Shown: piece after piece, positions 23,495 through 32,430 of the stretch
How positions within the stretch are numbered: position 1 is the first letter of the stretch
Layout: every line of letters begins with the position of its first letter
Assembly (NCBI RefSeq): GCF_003425665.1
Contig: NZ_QQRQ01000013.1
Coordinates: 1-52,689 of the forward strand
DNA: 52,689 bases
Reading direction: 5' to 3'
DNA from: Evtepia gabavorous
Lineage (GTDB): Bacteria; Bacillota; Clostridia; Oscillospirales; Oscillospiraceae
The notes under the pieces: generated by a model
Database searches by the model: none
Seen by the model: only the letters and a program-made list of their open reading frames with translations
What the model was told of the DNA's origin: nothing
Translations under genes and position numbers: made by a program

Positions 23495-23507
23495 ACCTCC
23501 CTTTCCC

Positions 23508-23536
23508 TTGCCATTCCAGGGCAGATATAGTAGAAT
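23508..23536 (+). promoter_or_regulatory. Promoter of the membrane-anchored protein gene
   Basis: TTGCCA, a 17-bp spacer and TAGAAT, 51 bases before the start codon; divergent from the gluQ promoter. Confidence 0.7.
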
Positions 23537-23586
23537 AAAAAATAAAGTCCCTAAAGCCCCGCGACACACAAATAGGAGGATGCCCC

Positions 23587-24525
23587 ATGAAACCACTTCA
23601 TCCGCCCCGTTTTCTCCCTCTTATCCTTGCCGCTGCGGCCTGCGGCCTGGCTGCCCTCTGTCTGTGGCAGGTCCTCCAGCTGAAGAGTCAGCTGAAGGAC
23701 ACCACTCTGTCCCAGGCAGAACAGCTCTCCGCGATGGACGCCACCCTGCAGGCCCTCCCTCACCAGATGGAGGACGCCCTCCACACCCAGGCCTCCCTGC
23801 TGGCCAACTATGACTGGCATTACGGCGACCTGAACCCGGAGACCGGAACCCTCCCTGTCACCTTCACCGCCGTGCCCAAGGAGCAGACCGCCAGTGTCAC
23901 CACCGCCACCCTTGTCTGCAACGGGAAATCCTATCCCATGGAGGCCCAGGACACCGGCAGTTTCACCGTCACGGTAGAGGTTCCCCTCCTCCAATCCCTG
24001 GCGTTTCAACAGGTCATTCTGGCAGAGGGTCCGCAGCAGCGAATCGAGGCACTGGACTTGCAGGAGGCGGCCGGCACGGAGGAATTGCTCCACCCGTGGA
24101 TCACCCTGGACACCACCGCTTCCCTGGAAAATGACCAGCTTGTATATGAAGACGGTTCCCTTTCCATCGCACAGATGACACCCGGCCAGGTCCAGTCTGT
24201 CACCATGGTGGCCGCCGTGGATGGCAAAGAAGTGGGCAAAACTCCGATTCCCTGGGAGGATGTCCCAGAGGGTTCCGAGGCTTACTTCCCCTTTGACACC
24301 GCCTATCCCGCCGCTTCCGGCCGTGTCTTTACTCTGTCCGCGGAGGTTGTGGACAGCTATGGCCTCCGCTACGTCATTCTTGTGGACCAGCTTTCCCTCC
24401 AGCCCGATTCTGGCAGCGCCGTCTCCACGCCGGAAGACGGTCCGGAGGGCGCCGCCTCCATGAAAGTCTACTCCTCCCAAGGAAGCCTGCTCTGGGAAGG
24501 ACGAATGGACACCTTTCCATACTAA
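23587..24525 (+). CDS. Membrane-anchored extracytoplasmic protein, unknown function
   Basis: A 312-residue protein with one N-terminal membrane helix (about residues 9-29) and a large outside part. Residues 30-65 look like a short coiled coil (LKSQLKDTTLSQAEQL). From about 75 the chain alternates beta-type segments (LPVTFTAVPKEQTASVTTATLVC, SFTVTVEVPL, VFTLSAEVVDSYGLRYVILV), suggesting two or three Ig-like modules. No catalytic motif is seen. TAGGAGG lies 7 bases before ATG. A YbaK-family gene follows 25 bases later. The gene content on either side does not point to a role. Confidence 0.85.
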   Translation: MKPLHPPRFLPLILAAAACGLAALCLWQVLQLKSQLKDTTLSQAEQLSAMDATLQALPHQMEDALHTQASLLANYDWHYGDLNPETGTLPVTFTAVPKEQTASVTTATLVCNGKSYPMEAQDTGSFTVTVEVPLLQSLAFQQVILAEGPQQRIEALDLQEAAGTEELLHPWITLDTTASLENDQLVYEDGSLSIAQMTPGQVQSVTMVAAVDGKEVGKTPIPWEDVPEGSEAYFPFDTAYPAASGRVFTLSAEVVDSYGLRYVILVDQLSLQPDSGSAVSTPEDGPEGAASMKVYSSQGSLLWEGRMDTFPY

Positions 24526-24550
24526 TACAACAGAAAGAAGGAAATCCCCT

Positions 24551-25033
24551 ATGTCAATCGCAGCCGTACGTGACTATTTTGCCCAGTTTGGCATGGCAGA
24601 CAACGTGCTGGAGTTCTCCACCTCCAGCGCCACGGTGGAGCTGGCCGCCCAGGCCGCCGGCGTCATCCCCGCCCGGATCGCCAAGTCCCTGTCCTTTAAG
24701 GTGGATGGCAAGGCCATCCTCATTATCACCGCCGGGGACGCCAAGGTGGACAACGCCAAATTCAAAAACGCTTTTCACACCAAAGCCAAGATGCTCACCC
24801 CCGAAGAGGTGGTGGACCTGGTGGGCCATGCCGTGGGCGGGGTCTGCCCTTTCGCCATCAAGGAAGATGTGGCAGTCTATCTGGACTGCTCCATGAAACG
24901 CTTTCCTTCTGTCTTCCCCGCCGCCGGGTCCGCCAACAGCGCCATCGAGCTGACCTGCGACCAGTTGGAGCAGTATGCCCAGAATGTCCAGGGCTGGGGG
25001 GACTTCTGCAAGGGGTGGCAGGCGGAGGACTGA
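24551..25033 (+). CDS. YbaK/ProX-family aminoacyl-tRNA deacylase-like protein
   Basis: A 160-residue single-domain protein of the YbaK/aa-tRNA-editing fold. AAGVIPARIAKSLSFKVDGKAILIITAGDAKVDNAKFK shows the conserved lysine-bearing helix and the GD(A)KVD segment, and GHAVGGVCPFAIK the G-x-x-x-G-G substrate loop. It probably hydrolyses misacylated tRNA, such as Ala- or Cys-tRNA(Pro); substrate choice cannot be read from sequence. AAGAAGGAAA precedes ATG. A second YbaK-family gene lies at 47447-47938, of a different subfamily. A terminator follows at 25085. Confidence 0.88.
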   Translation: MSIAAVRDYFAQFGMADNVLEFSTSSATVELAAQAAGVIPARIAKSLSFKVDGKAILIITAGDAKVDNAKFKNAFHTKAKMLTPEEVVDLVGHAVGGVCPFAIKEDVAVYLDCSMKRFPSVFPAAGSANSAIELTCDQLEQYAQNVQGWGDFCKGWQAED

Positions 25034-25084
25034 GCACCCCCGTGCGTTTGCAGGAAATACCTGAGACAGCAGAAAATCGCGTAC

Positions 25085-25123
25085 AAAAAGGGGGTGCCTT
25101 CGCTGGCATCCCCCTCTCTTTTT
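25085..25123 (+). terminator. Terminator after the YbaK-family gene
   Basis: GGGGGTGCC pairs with GGCATCCCCC (one bulge), loop TTCGCT, then CTCTTTTT; 56 bases after the stop codon. Confidence 0.8.
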
Positions 25124-25178
25124 GTCCGTCCGCAGAGCAGATATCCAACCACCAGGCGTTGCCGCAACCACCTGTTGC

Positions 25179-25207
25179 TTGCCTCTCCCCACCGGAGATG
25201 GTACAAT
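25179..25207 (+). promoter_or_regulatory. Promoter of the XRE regulator gene
   Basis: TTGCCT, a 17-bp spacer and TACAAT, 18 bases before the start codon, giving a very short leader. Confidence 0.55.
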
Positions 25208-25224
25208 GGCCGCGAGGTGATGAC

Positions 25225-25671
25225 ATGGAGACAAAGGATGTGATCCTGCAGCTACGCATCCAAAACGGATGGACCCAGGAGGAACTCGCGGAAAAACTGT
25301 GTGTAACCCGGCAGGCGGTGTCCCGCTGGGAAACTGGAGAAACCACGCCAAATCCAGAGACCCTGAAGCAGCTGTCCGCCCTGTTTGACGTATCCCTTCA
25401 TGCACTGCTGGGGGCCCCGAGGCAGCTGATCTGTCAGTGCTGCGGAATGCCTTTGGAGGAGTCCTCCATCAGCAAGGAACCCGACGGCACCCCCAATGAG
25501 GCATACTGCAAGTGGTGCTATGCAGATGGGACGTTCACCTATTCCAATTTGGAGGAGCTGATCGCATTTCTTGCCGGCCACCTGTCCAACAGCCACTGGC
25601 CCCCGGAGCAGGTCCGCGCCTACTTTACCGAGCTGCTGCCCAAGCTGGCCCATTGGCGTTCCAGGGAATGA
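25225..25671 (+). CDS. XRE-family regulator with C-terminal zinc ribbon
   Basis: A 148-residue protein. Residues about 5-60 are a Cro/CI-type helix-turn-helix (LRIQNGWTQEELAEKLCVTRQAVSRWETGETTPNPETL). Residues about 72-110 carry a putative zinc ribbon, CQCCGMPLEES then YCKWCYADGTFTY, of the type seen in small Firmicute regulators (zinc ribbon 2 family). The C-terminus is helical. GAGGTGATGAC precedes ATG 25225. It has its own promoter and terminator; its targets are unknown and no self-operator could be identified with confidence. Confidence 0.9.
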   Translation: METKDVILQLRIQNGWTQEELAEKLCVTRQAVSRWETGETTPNPETLKQLSALFDVSLHALLGAPRQLICQCCGMPLEESSISKEPDGTPNEAYCKWCYADGTFTYSNLEELIAFLAGHLSNSHWPPEQVRAYFTELLPKLAHWRSRE

Positions 25672-25683
25672 TATTGGACGCAG

Positions 25684-25716
25684 AAAACCCCGGACGGGAA
25701 TCCCGTCCGGGGTTTT
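25684..25716. terminator. Bidirectional terminator between XRE gene and pta
   Basis: A perfect 16-bp inverted repeat (AAAACCCCGGACGGGA arms) with one central base. It ends in T on the plus side and has A on the other, and lies between two convergent genes. Confidence 0.85.
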
Positions 25717-25737
25717 GTCTGGTTGGATTGCCTGGGC

Positions 25738-26709
25738 TCAGGCCAGCGCAGCGGTGATGATGGCCATCTTGTAAACCTCATCGGCGTCACAGCCCCGGGA
25801 GAGGTCATTGATGGGGGCGTTCAGGCCCTGGAGAATGGGGCCGTAGGCGGCGAAGCCGCCCAGGCGCTGGGCAATCTTATAGCCAATGTTGCCGGACTGA
25901 ATCTCCGGGAAGATAAAGGTATTGGCGTGGCCGGCCACCTTGGAGCCGGGGAACTTCTGCTGCCCCACCACCGGGGACACAGCGGCGTCGAACTGCATCT
26001 CGCCGTCGATGGCCAGCTCAGGAGCGGCGGCCTTGGCCTTGTCGCAGGCGTTCTTCACCTTGTCCACCGCGTCACCCTTGCCGGAGCCCTTGGTGGAATA
26101 GCTCAGGAAGGCAATCTTGGGGTCAATGCCGAAGGTCGCGGCGGTCTTGGCGCACTCCAGCGCGGTCTCCACCAGGGCGTCCTCGTCGGGATCGATCTGG
26201 ATGGCGCAGTCCCCCATGCACAGGCGCTCGTCCACGCCGTCCTTCTCCCGCTGGAGAATAAAGCAGGAGCTCACGTTGCTGTTGCCGGGCTTGGTCTTAA
26301 TGAGCTGAAGCGCAGGCCGGACGGTGTCCGCGGTGGAGTAGGTGGCACCGCCCAGCAGGCAGTCGGCCTCCCCCATCTTGACCAGCATGGTGCCGAAGTA
26401 GTTGCCCTTCATCAGGTTCTTCCGGCAGTCCTCGGGGGTCATCTTTCCCTTGCGCAGCTCCACCATCTTCTCCACCATGGCGTCCATGCCGGCATAGGTG
26501 GCCGGGTCCACAATGCGCACGCCTTCAATGTCAAAGCCGCCCTTCTCCGCTGCGGCCTTGACCTCGGTCTCCACACCCACCAGGATGGGGGTCAGGAAAC
26601 CATCCTTCTTCAGGCGGGCGGTGGCCTCCAGAATCCGGGCGTCAGAGCCCTCGGTAAAAACCAGGGTGCGGGGATTGGCTTTCAGGGTTTCGATCAGTTT
26701 TGCAAACAT
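25738..26709 (-). CDS. pta: Phosphate acetyltransferase
   Basis: A 323-residue enzyme converting acetyl-CoA and phosphate to acetyl phosphate for acetate formation with ATP gain. Family blocks run in order: PRTLVFTEGSDARILEA, GNYFGTMLVKMGEADCLLGGATYSTADTVRPALQ, FLSYSTKGSGKG, DGEMQFDAA, GHANTFIFPEIQSGNIGYKIAQRLGG and AYGPILQGLNAPINDLSRGC. The length matches the short Pta form without the N-terminal regulatory domains. GGAGGTAACCTATC precedes ATG. No acetate kinase gene is next to it, so the partner must lie elsewhere. Confidence 0.96.
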   Translation of the reverse strand: MFAKLIETLKANPRTLVFTEGSDARILEATARLKKDGFLTPILVGVETEVKAAAEKGGFDIEGVRIVDPATYAGMDAMVEKMVELRKGKMTPEDCRKNLMKGNYFGTMLVKMGEADCLLGGATYSTADTVRPALQLIKTKPGNSNVSSCFILQREKDGVDERLCMGDCAIQIDPDEDALVETALECAKTAATFGIDPKIAFLSYSTKGSGKGDAVDKVKNACDKAKAAAPELAIDGEMQFDAAVSPVVGQQKFPGSKVAGHANTFIFPEIQSGNIGYKIAQRLGGFAAYGPILQGLNAPINDLSRGCDADEVYKMAIITAALA

Positions 26710-26768
26710 GATAGGTTACCTCCAAATACAAGACGGTTCCGTCTTTTTCTTACGAAATCAACCAGTTT

Positions 26769-26797
26769 ATTGTAGCACTATCTCACCGCCGATGCAA
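26769..26797 (-). promoter_or_regulatory. pta promoter
   Basis: On the minus strand TTGCAT, a 17-bp spacer and TACAAT, 60 bases before the start. A perfect 16-bp palindrome, AAGACGG-TT-CCGTCTT, lies in the leader at 26730-26745. Confidence 0.75.
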
Positions 26798-26814
26798 GGG
26801 CCGAAGGGGAATTC

Positions 26815-28224
26815 TCATCCCAGCACCGCCCGGCACAGGCGGGAAACCGCCTCCTCCACCTTCTCCTCCTCCAGGCCGGAATAATTCATCACCAGCACAT
26901 GAGGACGGCGGTTCTGGGCGGCAACATAATATTGGGACACGAAGGAGATCCGCAGGTCCTGGGCCTGGGCCGCCTGGAGAATCTCCTCGTCGCTGCGCTG
27001 GGTGTCCAGCTCCAGCAGGAAATGAAGGCCCGCATGCTCCTCGCTGATCTTCACCCTGCCCGCCAGAGGGGACTGCCGCAGGGCCAGCAGGAGCTTGTCC
27101 CGAAGTGCCCGGTAGTGGTTGCGCATCCGGTTGATGTGTTTTTCAAAATATCCCTCGGAGAGGAACCGGGCCAAGGTCATCTGCTCCAGGCAGGAGACCG
27201 TGCCGGAATAAAACCCCAGGGTCTCATAAAACCGGGTGACCAGGTGCTTGGGCAGAACCAGATAGCTGATCCGAAAGGCCGGGGCCAGGCTCTTGGAAAA
27301 GGTATTGATATAGATGACCTTCTCCATCACATCAATGCTCTGCAATGTGGGGATGGGCCGGCCGGCCAGACGGAACTCACAGTCATAATCGTCCTCAATG
27401 ATATACCGGTTCTCCCCTTTGGAGGCCCAGCTGAGAAACTCATACCGCCGACTGACCGGCATGACAATCCCCGTGGGGAAGTGATGGGAGGGGGTGATGT
27501 GGAGAATCTCCGCGCCGCTCTCCTCCAGCTTCTCTGGAATAATGCCGGCCTGGTCCATGGGAATGTGATAGGTCACCACATCGTTCTTCTCATAGATCTT
27601 ACTCAGCCGAAGATAACCCGGGTCCTCCACCGCATAGCCCCACTGGCGTCCCAGGAGCTGGATCAGGACGCTGTACAGGTACTCCGTCCCCGCCCCCACC
27701 ACGATCTGCTCCGGGTCAATGGTCATCCCCCGGAATTGATAGAGGTGGTCGGAAATGGCCTGCCGGAGCTGCCGGATGCCTCCCGCAGAGGTATCGGTGA
27801 GCAACGTCGCCTCATCCTCCCCCGCTGTGACATCCCGCAGAAGCTTTACCCACACAGAGAAGGGAAACATATCCCGGGCCACGGAACTGCCCACAAAATC
27901 CGCCCAATAGGCCCGCTTGTCGGGCTCCCGGGGCGCGGGCCCCTTGGGCCGGGGAGGAAGCGGCGCCACCGGCTCCTCCCGCTCCAGCTCACAGACATAA
28001 TACCCCCGCTTGGGCAGGGTGTAGAGGAAGCCCTCCGCCACCAGCTGTGCGTAGGCGCTCTCCACGGTGATGGTGCTTACCCCCAAATTCTTGGCAAAGG
28101 TCCGCTTGGAGGGCAGCTTCTCCCCCGCCCGCAGCTTTTTCTGGAGAATATCCTGCTTAATACACCGGTAAAGATGCTCATACATGCTCTCCGTGTCAAT
28201 GTTTTCAAAGGAATAGGTGAGCAA
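26815..28224 (-). CDS. MocR/PdxR-type regulator (GntR winged helix fused to aminotransferase)
   Basis: A 469-residue fusion. Residues about 1-70 are a GntR winged helix (MYEHLYRCIKQDIL, GEKLPSKRTFAKNLGVSTITVESAYAQL). After a linker, about 110-469 are a fold-type I aminotransferase domain with AGTEYLYSVLIQLLG, VEDPGYL, ITPSHHFPTG, IIEDDYDCEF and the PLP lysine in YINTFSKSLAPAFR. Such proteins sense PLP or an amino-compound and control vitamin B6, GABA or taurine genes. The start is TTG 28224, 8 bases after AAGGAGG; an upstream in-frame start at 28269 lacks support. It is divergent from pyc, which could be a target, although no PLP-synthesis gene is near. Confidence 0.93.
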   Translation of the reverse strand: MLTYSFENIDTESMYEHLYRCIKQDILQKKLRAGEKLPSKRTFAKNLGVSTITVESAYAQLVAEGFLYTLPKRGYYVCELEREEPVAPLPPRPKGPAPREPDKRAYWADFVGSSVARDMFPFSVWVKLLRDVTAGEDEATLLTDTSAGGIRQLRQAISDHLYQFRGMTIDPEQIVVGAGTEYLYSVLIQLLGRQWGYAVEDPGYLRLSKIYEKNDVVTYHIPMDQAGIIPEKLEESGAEILHITPSHHFPTGIVMPVSRRYEFLSWASKGENRYIIEDDYDCEFRLAGRPIPTLQSIDVMEKVIYINTFSKSLAPAFRISYLVLPKHLVTRFYETLGFYSGTVSCLEQMTLARFLSEGYFEKHINRMRNHYRALRDKLLLALRQSPLAGRVKISEEHAGLHFLLELDTQRSDEEILQAAQAQDLRISFVSQYYVAAQNRRPHVLVMNYSGLEEEKVEEAVSRLCRAVLG

Positions 28225-28297
28225 ATTCCGGGCCTCCTTCCCACAAACTGGCCATGCCACCTGGCACAAAAATGTTTTTTCTCATATTATCAGGTTT

Positions 28298-28326
28298 ATT
28301 ATAGTCCCACGGTATCCCCTTGTAAA
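28298..28326 (-). promoter_or_regulatory. Promoter of the MocR-type regulator
   Basis: On the minus strand TTTACA, a 17-bp spacer and TATAAT, about 75 bases before the TTG start. Confidence 0.75.
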
Positions 28327-28597
28327 GGAAGGGAAGCCGGAAAACCTCTTCGTCAATCTATCAGATTTTTCCCACGGTTTTTCCCCGATGTTTGGTGCTC
28401 TTTTTTGGTCCCATTTTTTGGAAAATTCTGCCGAATGATTTCTTGTGAAAATTATGATAAAAGCCCAAGGGAAAGTCCCTTAAAATTTATGATAATAGAG
28501 CGGAATCCCCGCTTCCCCTCCCTCTGCCCAGTGTTTTCCGCCCAAGCCACAGGTCATTTTGACGGTTTCCCCTCAGGCTCCTTCACCGTCAGAGTAC

Positions 28598-28626
28598 TTG
28601 CAAGGTTTTTTCTTTTCGTGTATAAT
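28598..28626 (+). promoter_or_regulatory. pyc promoter
   Basis: TTGCAA, a 17-bp spacer and TATAAT preceded by GTG; about 110 bases before the pyc start. Confidence 0.75.
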
Positions 28627-28737
28627 GAAACACGAATAGAAACACATTTGTTCTTGCAAAGTGAACACTGGCAGAGGAGCTGCCTCGAAGGATATCTTGA
28701 TTTCTATCCCAACACGACGTTAAGAAGGAGTTTGCTT

Positions 28738-31700
28738 ATGAGTGAAGTACGTATCAAGAACTTCAAGCGAGTACTGGTGGCAAACCGCGGAGAGATCGCC
28801 ATCCGCGTGTTCCGGGCGCTCAACGAGCTGGGCATCACCTCGGTAGCCGTCTACTCCAAGGAAGACAAGTACGCCATGTTCCGCACCCTGGCGGACGAGG
28901 CCTATCCCCTGAACCCGGAGAAGGGCCCCATCGACGCCTATCTGGACATCCCCACCATTTTGAAGATTGCCAAGGACCACAATGTGGACGCCATCCACCC
29001 CGGGTATGGCTTCCTGGCGGAAAACCCAGTTCTGGTGGAAGAGTGTGAAAAGAACGGTATCACCTTCATCGGCCCCACCGTGGACAGCATGAACGCCATG
29101 GGCGACAAGATCTCCTCCAAGCAGATCGCCATTGCCTCCCAGGTTCCCATCATCCCCGGCGTGGACCACGCCATGAAGACCGTGGAGGAAGCCATGGAGG
29201 TGGCCAAGAAGGTCGGCTATCCCGTGATGCTGAAAGCCTCCAACGGCGGCGGCGGCCGGGGCATGCGGATCGTCTCCCGGGAAGAGGATATGCCCAAGGA
29301 GTTCAAGGAGGCCATTGACGAATCCAAGAAGGCTTTTGGCGACGACCAGGTCTTTATTGAGAAATACCTGAAGGGCCCCAAGCACGTGGAGGTCCAGGTC
29401 CTGGCCGACAACTACGGCAATGTGGTGCACCTGTTTGACCGTGACTGCTCCGTGCAGCGCCGGCACCAGAAGGTGGTGGAGTATGCGCCCGCCTTCTCCG
29501 TTCCCGAGGCCTCCCGGCAGAAGATCTTTGACAGTGCCATTCGTCTGTGCAAGCAGGTGGGCTACCGCAACGCCGGCACCTGCGAGTTTCTGGTGGACTC
29601 GGACGGCAACCCCTACTTCATTGAGATGAATCCCCGGATTCAGGTGGAGCACACCGTCACTGAACTGGTGACCGACGTGGATATTGTCCGCTCCCAGATC
29701 CTGATTGCCGAGGGTTATCCCCTGAACTCCCCGGAGATCAACATCACCTCCCAGAAGGCCATCGAATGCCATGGCTACGCGATCCAGACCCGTGTCACCT
29801 CCGAGGACCCCTCCAACAACTTTATGCCCGACACCGGCAAGGTGAGTGTCTATCACTCCGGCTCCGGCAACGGCATTCGTCTGGACGGGGGCAACGTTTA
29901 CACCGGCGCCGAGATTCTGCCCTATTACGACTCCCTGCTGGTAAAGGTCTGCTCCTTTGACCGGACCTTCAAGGGCGCCGCGGTCAAGTCCCTGCGTGCC
30001 CTGCGGGAGATGCGGATTCAGGGCATCAAGACCAATATCTCCTTCCTGATTAACGTCATCAACAACCCCACCTTCCAGGCGGGTGCGTGCTATACCACCT
30101 TCATTGAGGAGACACCCGAGCTCTTCTCCCTGTCCCAGAGCCCGGACCGGGTCTCCAAGATTCTGGACTTCCTGGGGGACAAAATTGTCAACGTCTCCAA
30201 GGGAGAAAAGCCCTACTTCGAGGACCGTGTCCTGCCCAAGTACGACGAGACCGCCCTGGTTTACGGTGCCAAGGACGAGTTCAAGAAGCTGGGCGCCAAG
30301 GGCTTTACCCAGAAGATCTTGGGCGAAAAGCGCCTGTATGTCACCGACACCTCCATGCGTGACGCCCAGCAGTCCCTGATCGCCACCCGGATGCGGACCA
30401 AGGATATTGTGGGCGCGGCAAAGGCCTCCAACGTGATTTTCCAGAACGCTTTCTCCGTGGAAGCCTGGGGCGGCGCCACTTACGACACCGCCTATCGTTT
30501 CCTGAAGGAGTCTCCCTGGAAGCGTCTGGAGATCCTCAGCGAGAGAATGCCCAACACTCTGATCCAGATGCTGCTGCGGGCCTCCAACGCCGTGGGATAC
30601 AGCAACTATCCCGACAACTTGGTGAAGGAATTCATTCGGATCTCCGCCATCAAGGGCGTGGATGTCTTCCGTGTCTTTGACAGCCTGAACTGGATCGAGA
30701 ACATGAAGATGCCTGTGGAAGAGGCCCTGAAAACCGGCAAAATCGTCGAGGGCTCCCTGTGCTACACCGGCGACATCATGAGCCCCAACGAGGTCAAGTA
30801 CACCTTAGACTACTATGTGGAAAAGGCCAAAGAGCTGGAGGCCATGGGCGTCCACATCCTGGCCATCAAGGACATGGCCGGCCTGCTGAAACCCTATGCG
30901 GCCCAGAAGCTGGTGGAAACCCTCAAGTCCGAGCTCCACATCCCCGTTCACCTGCACACCCACGACACCACCGGTGCTGGCGTCGCCACCGTGCTGAAGG
31001 CTGCCGAGGCTGGCGTGGATATCGTGGACCTGGCCATCGAGTCCATGAGCTCCTGCACCAGCCAGCCCTCCCTCAACGTGGTGGTGGAAGCCCTGAAGGG
31101 CACCGAGCGGGATACCGGTCTGGACTTTGAGGGCTTGGATGAGCTGAGCCGCTACTATGAGCATGTCCGCAAGGTCTACAAAGCCAACGAGAGCGGCATG
31201 GTCTCCCCCAACGCCCAGATTTATAAGTATGAGATCCCCGGCGGACAGTACTCCAACCTGCTGGCCCAGGTCACCGAAATGGGCTCCAAGGATGAGTTTG
31301 AGAAGATCAAGGAGCTCTATCGCCAGGCCAACATCCTTCTGGGCAACCTGATCAAGGTGACCCCCTCCTCCAAGGTGGTCGGTGACCTGGCCATCTTCAT
31401 GCTGAAGAACGGCCTGACCAAGGACAACATCCTCACCGAGGGCGCCTCCCTGTCCTACCCCGACTCCGTCATCGACTTCTTCAAGGGGATGATGGGGCAG
31501 CCCGAGGGCGGCTTCCCCAAGGAACTGCAGAAGATTGTTCTGAAGGACATCGAGCCCATCACCGTCCGTCCCGGTACCCTGCTGCCTGATGTGGACTTCG
31601 AGGATATCAAGCATCACCTCCGGGAGAAGTTTGATATGAAGGGCTTCTCTGACTTCGAAATGGAGCAAAAGGCGGTCAGCTACGCCCTGTATCCCAAGGT

Positions 31701-32205
31701 TTATGAGGACTACTGCACCCACTTCGAGGCCTACAACGACGTCACCACCCTGGAGAGCCATGTCTACTTCTATGGCCTGCGCAAGGGAGAGGAGACCGTC
31801 CTGAAGGCCAGTGAAGGCCGCGATATTCTGATCAAGTTCGTCGGCATGTCCGATCCCGACAAGGAAGGCTATCGCGTGCTGACCTTCGAGGTCAACGGTA
31901 TCCTCCGGGAGCTGAAGGTGCTGGATAAGACCCTGGAGGTTCTGGAGGACCGGAAACTCAAGGCCGACAAGAACAACCCCTGCCACCTGGGCTCCACCAT
32001 TCCCGGCACGGTGGAAACCGTCCTGGTGAAGGAGGGCGACGAGGTTAAGGTCAACCAGCCCCTGATGATCGTGGAAGCCATGAAAATGGAAACCACCTTC
32101 GTCTCCAAGGTCAACGGCAAGGTCGATAAGCTTTATGTGGCCCCCGGCGACCGGGTCAACACGGAAGATCTGTTGGTTTCCTTCATTTTGGATGAAGAGG
32201 AATAA
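28738..32205 (+). CDS. pyc: Pyruvate carboxylase
   Basis: A 1155-residue biotin enzyme making oxaloacetate from pyruvate, bicarbonate and ATP to refill the TCA pathway. Domains in order: biotin carboxylase (about 8-455; RVLVANRGEIAIRVFRA, KASNGGGGRGMR, FIEMNPRIQVEHTVTE), carboxyltransferase (about 535-830; VTDTSMRDAQQSL, FRVFDSLNW, HLHTHDTTG), allosteric/PYC-specific region, and the biotinyl domain (about 1085-1155) with EAMKMET, biotin lysine K1116. The length matches single-chain Pyc. AGAAGGAG precedes ATG 28738. It has its own promoter and terminator. Confidence 0.98.
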   Translation: MSEVRIKNFKRVLVANRGEIAIRVFRALNELGITSVAVYSKEDKYAMFRTLADEAYPLNPEKGPIDAYLDIPTILKIAKDHNVDAIHPGYGFLAENPVLVEECEKNGITFIGPTVDSMNAMGDKISSKQIAIASQVPIIPGVDHAMKTVEEAMEVAKKVGYPVMLKASNGGGGRGMRIVSREEDMPKEFKEAIDESKKAFGDDQVFIEKYLKGPKHVEVQVLADNYGNVVHLFDRDCSVQRRHQKVVEYAPAFSVPEASRQKIFDSAIRLCKQVGYRNAGTCEFLVDSDGNPYFIEMNPRIQVEHTVTELVTDVDIVRSQILIAEGYPLNSPEINITSQKAIECHGYAIQTRVTSEDPSNNFMPDTGKVSVYHSGSGNGIRLDGGNVYTGAEILPYYDSLLVKVCSFDRTFKGAAVKSLRALREMRIQGIKTNISFLINVINNPTFQAGACYTTFIEETPELFSLSQSPDRVSKILDFLGDKIVNVSKGEKPYFEDRVLPKYDETALVYGAKDEFKKLGAKGFTQKILGEKRLYVTDTSMRDAQQSLIATRMRTKDIVGAAKASNVIFQNAFSVEAWGGATYDTAYRFLKESPWKRLEILSERMPNTLIQMLLRASNAVGYSNYPDNLVKEFIRISAIKGVDVFRVFDSLNWIENMKMPVEEALKTGKIVEGSLCYTGDIMSPNEVKYTLDYYVEKAKELEAMGVHILAIKDMAGLLKPYAAQKLVETLKSELHIPVHLHTHDTTGAGVATVLKAAEAGVDIVDLAIESMSSCTSQPSLNVVVEALKGTERDTGLDFEGLDELSRYYEHVRKVYKANESGMVSPNAQIYKYEIPGGQYSNLLAQVTEMGSKDEFEKIKELYRQANILLGNLIKVTPSSKVVGDLAIFMLKNGLTKDNILTEGASLSYPDSVIDFFKGMMGQPEGGFPKELQKIVLKDIEPITVRPGTLLPDVDFEDIKHHLREKFDMKGFSDFEMEQKAVSYALYPKVYEDYCTHFEAYNDVTTLESHVYFYGLRKGEETVLKASEGRDILIKFVGMSDPDKEGYRVLTFEVNGILRELKVLDKTLEVLEDRKLKADKNNPCHLGSTIPGTVETVLVKEGDEVKVNQPLMIVEAMKMETTFVSKVNGKVDKLYVAPGDRVNTEDLLVSFILDEEE

Positions 32206-32221
32206 TCCCTTAAATACACCT

Positions 32222-32259
32222 AAAATTCCCCTCGCTCAGGTGAGCGAGGGGAATTTTTT
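32222..32259 (+). terminator. pyc terminator
   Basis: A 17-bp stem (AAAATTCCCCTCGCTCA arms) around a 2-base centre, ending in six T residues; 17 bases after the stop. Confidence 0.9.
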
Positions 32260-32354
32260 CTATTCATTTTTCTGTTTTCCTTGGGCAAGAAATTTTAACA
32301 TAAAGACCTCAAAACACGATCTGTCAAATAAAATTTCTCTATCCGGTTGCGGTT

Positions 32355-32394
32355 AAAACAAAAAACGTCCCCCACCACAGTGTGGTGGGGGACG
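32355..32394 (-). terminator. Terminator of the class III aminotransferase gene
   Basis: A 14-bp stem (CGTCCCCCACCACA arms). On the minus strand it is followed by six T residues and a second T-run; 37 bases after the stop. Confidence 0.85.
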
Positions 32395-32430
32395 ATCTTT
32401 ACTGATTCATCAGTGGTTCACAAGGGTCAA

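Larger units (their letters stand above)
28225..28737. other. Intergenic region of about 510 bases between mocR-type gene and pyc
   Basis: Holds a promoter for each flanking gene and an AT-rich stretch (28265-28500) with no ORF or RNA that I can support. The arms GACGG (28561) and CCGTC (28586) form a weak hairpin just before the pyc -35. Confidence 0.5.

Noticed and set aside
28720..29856. Long minus-strand frame over the start of pyc
   Set aside because: Antisense shadow of the biotin carboxylase domain, which is unambiguous on the plus strand.
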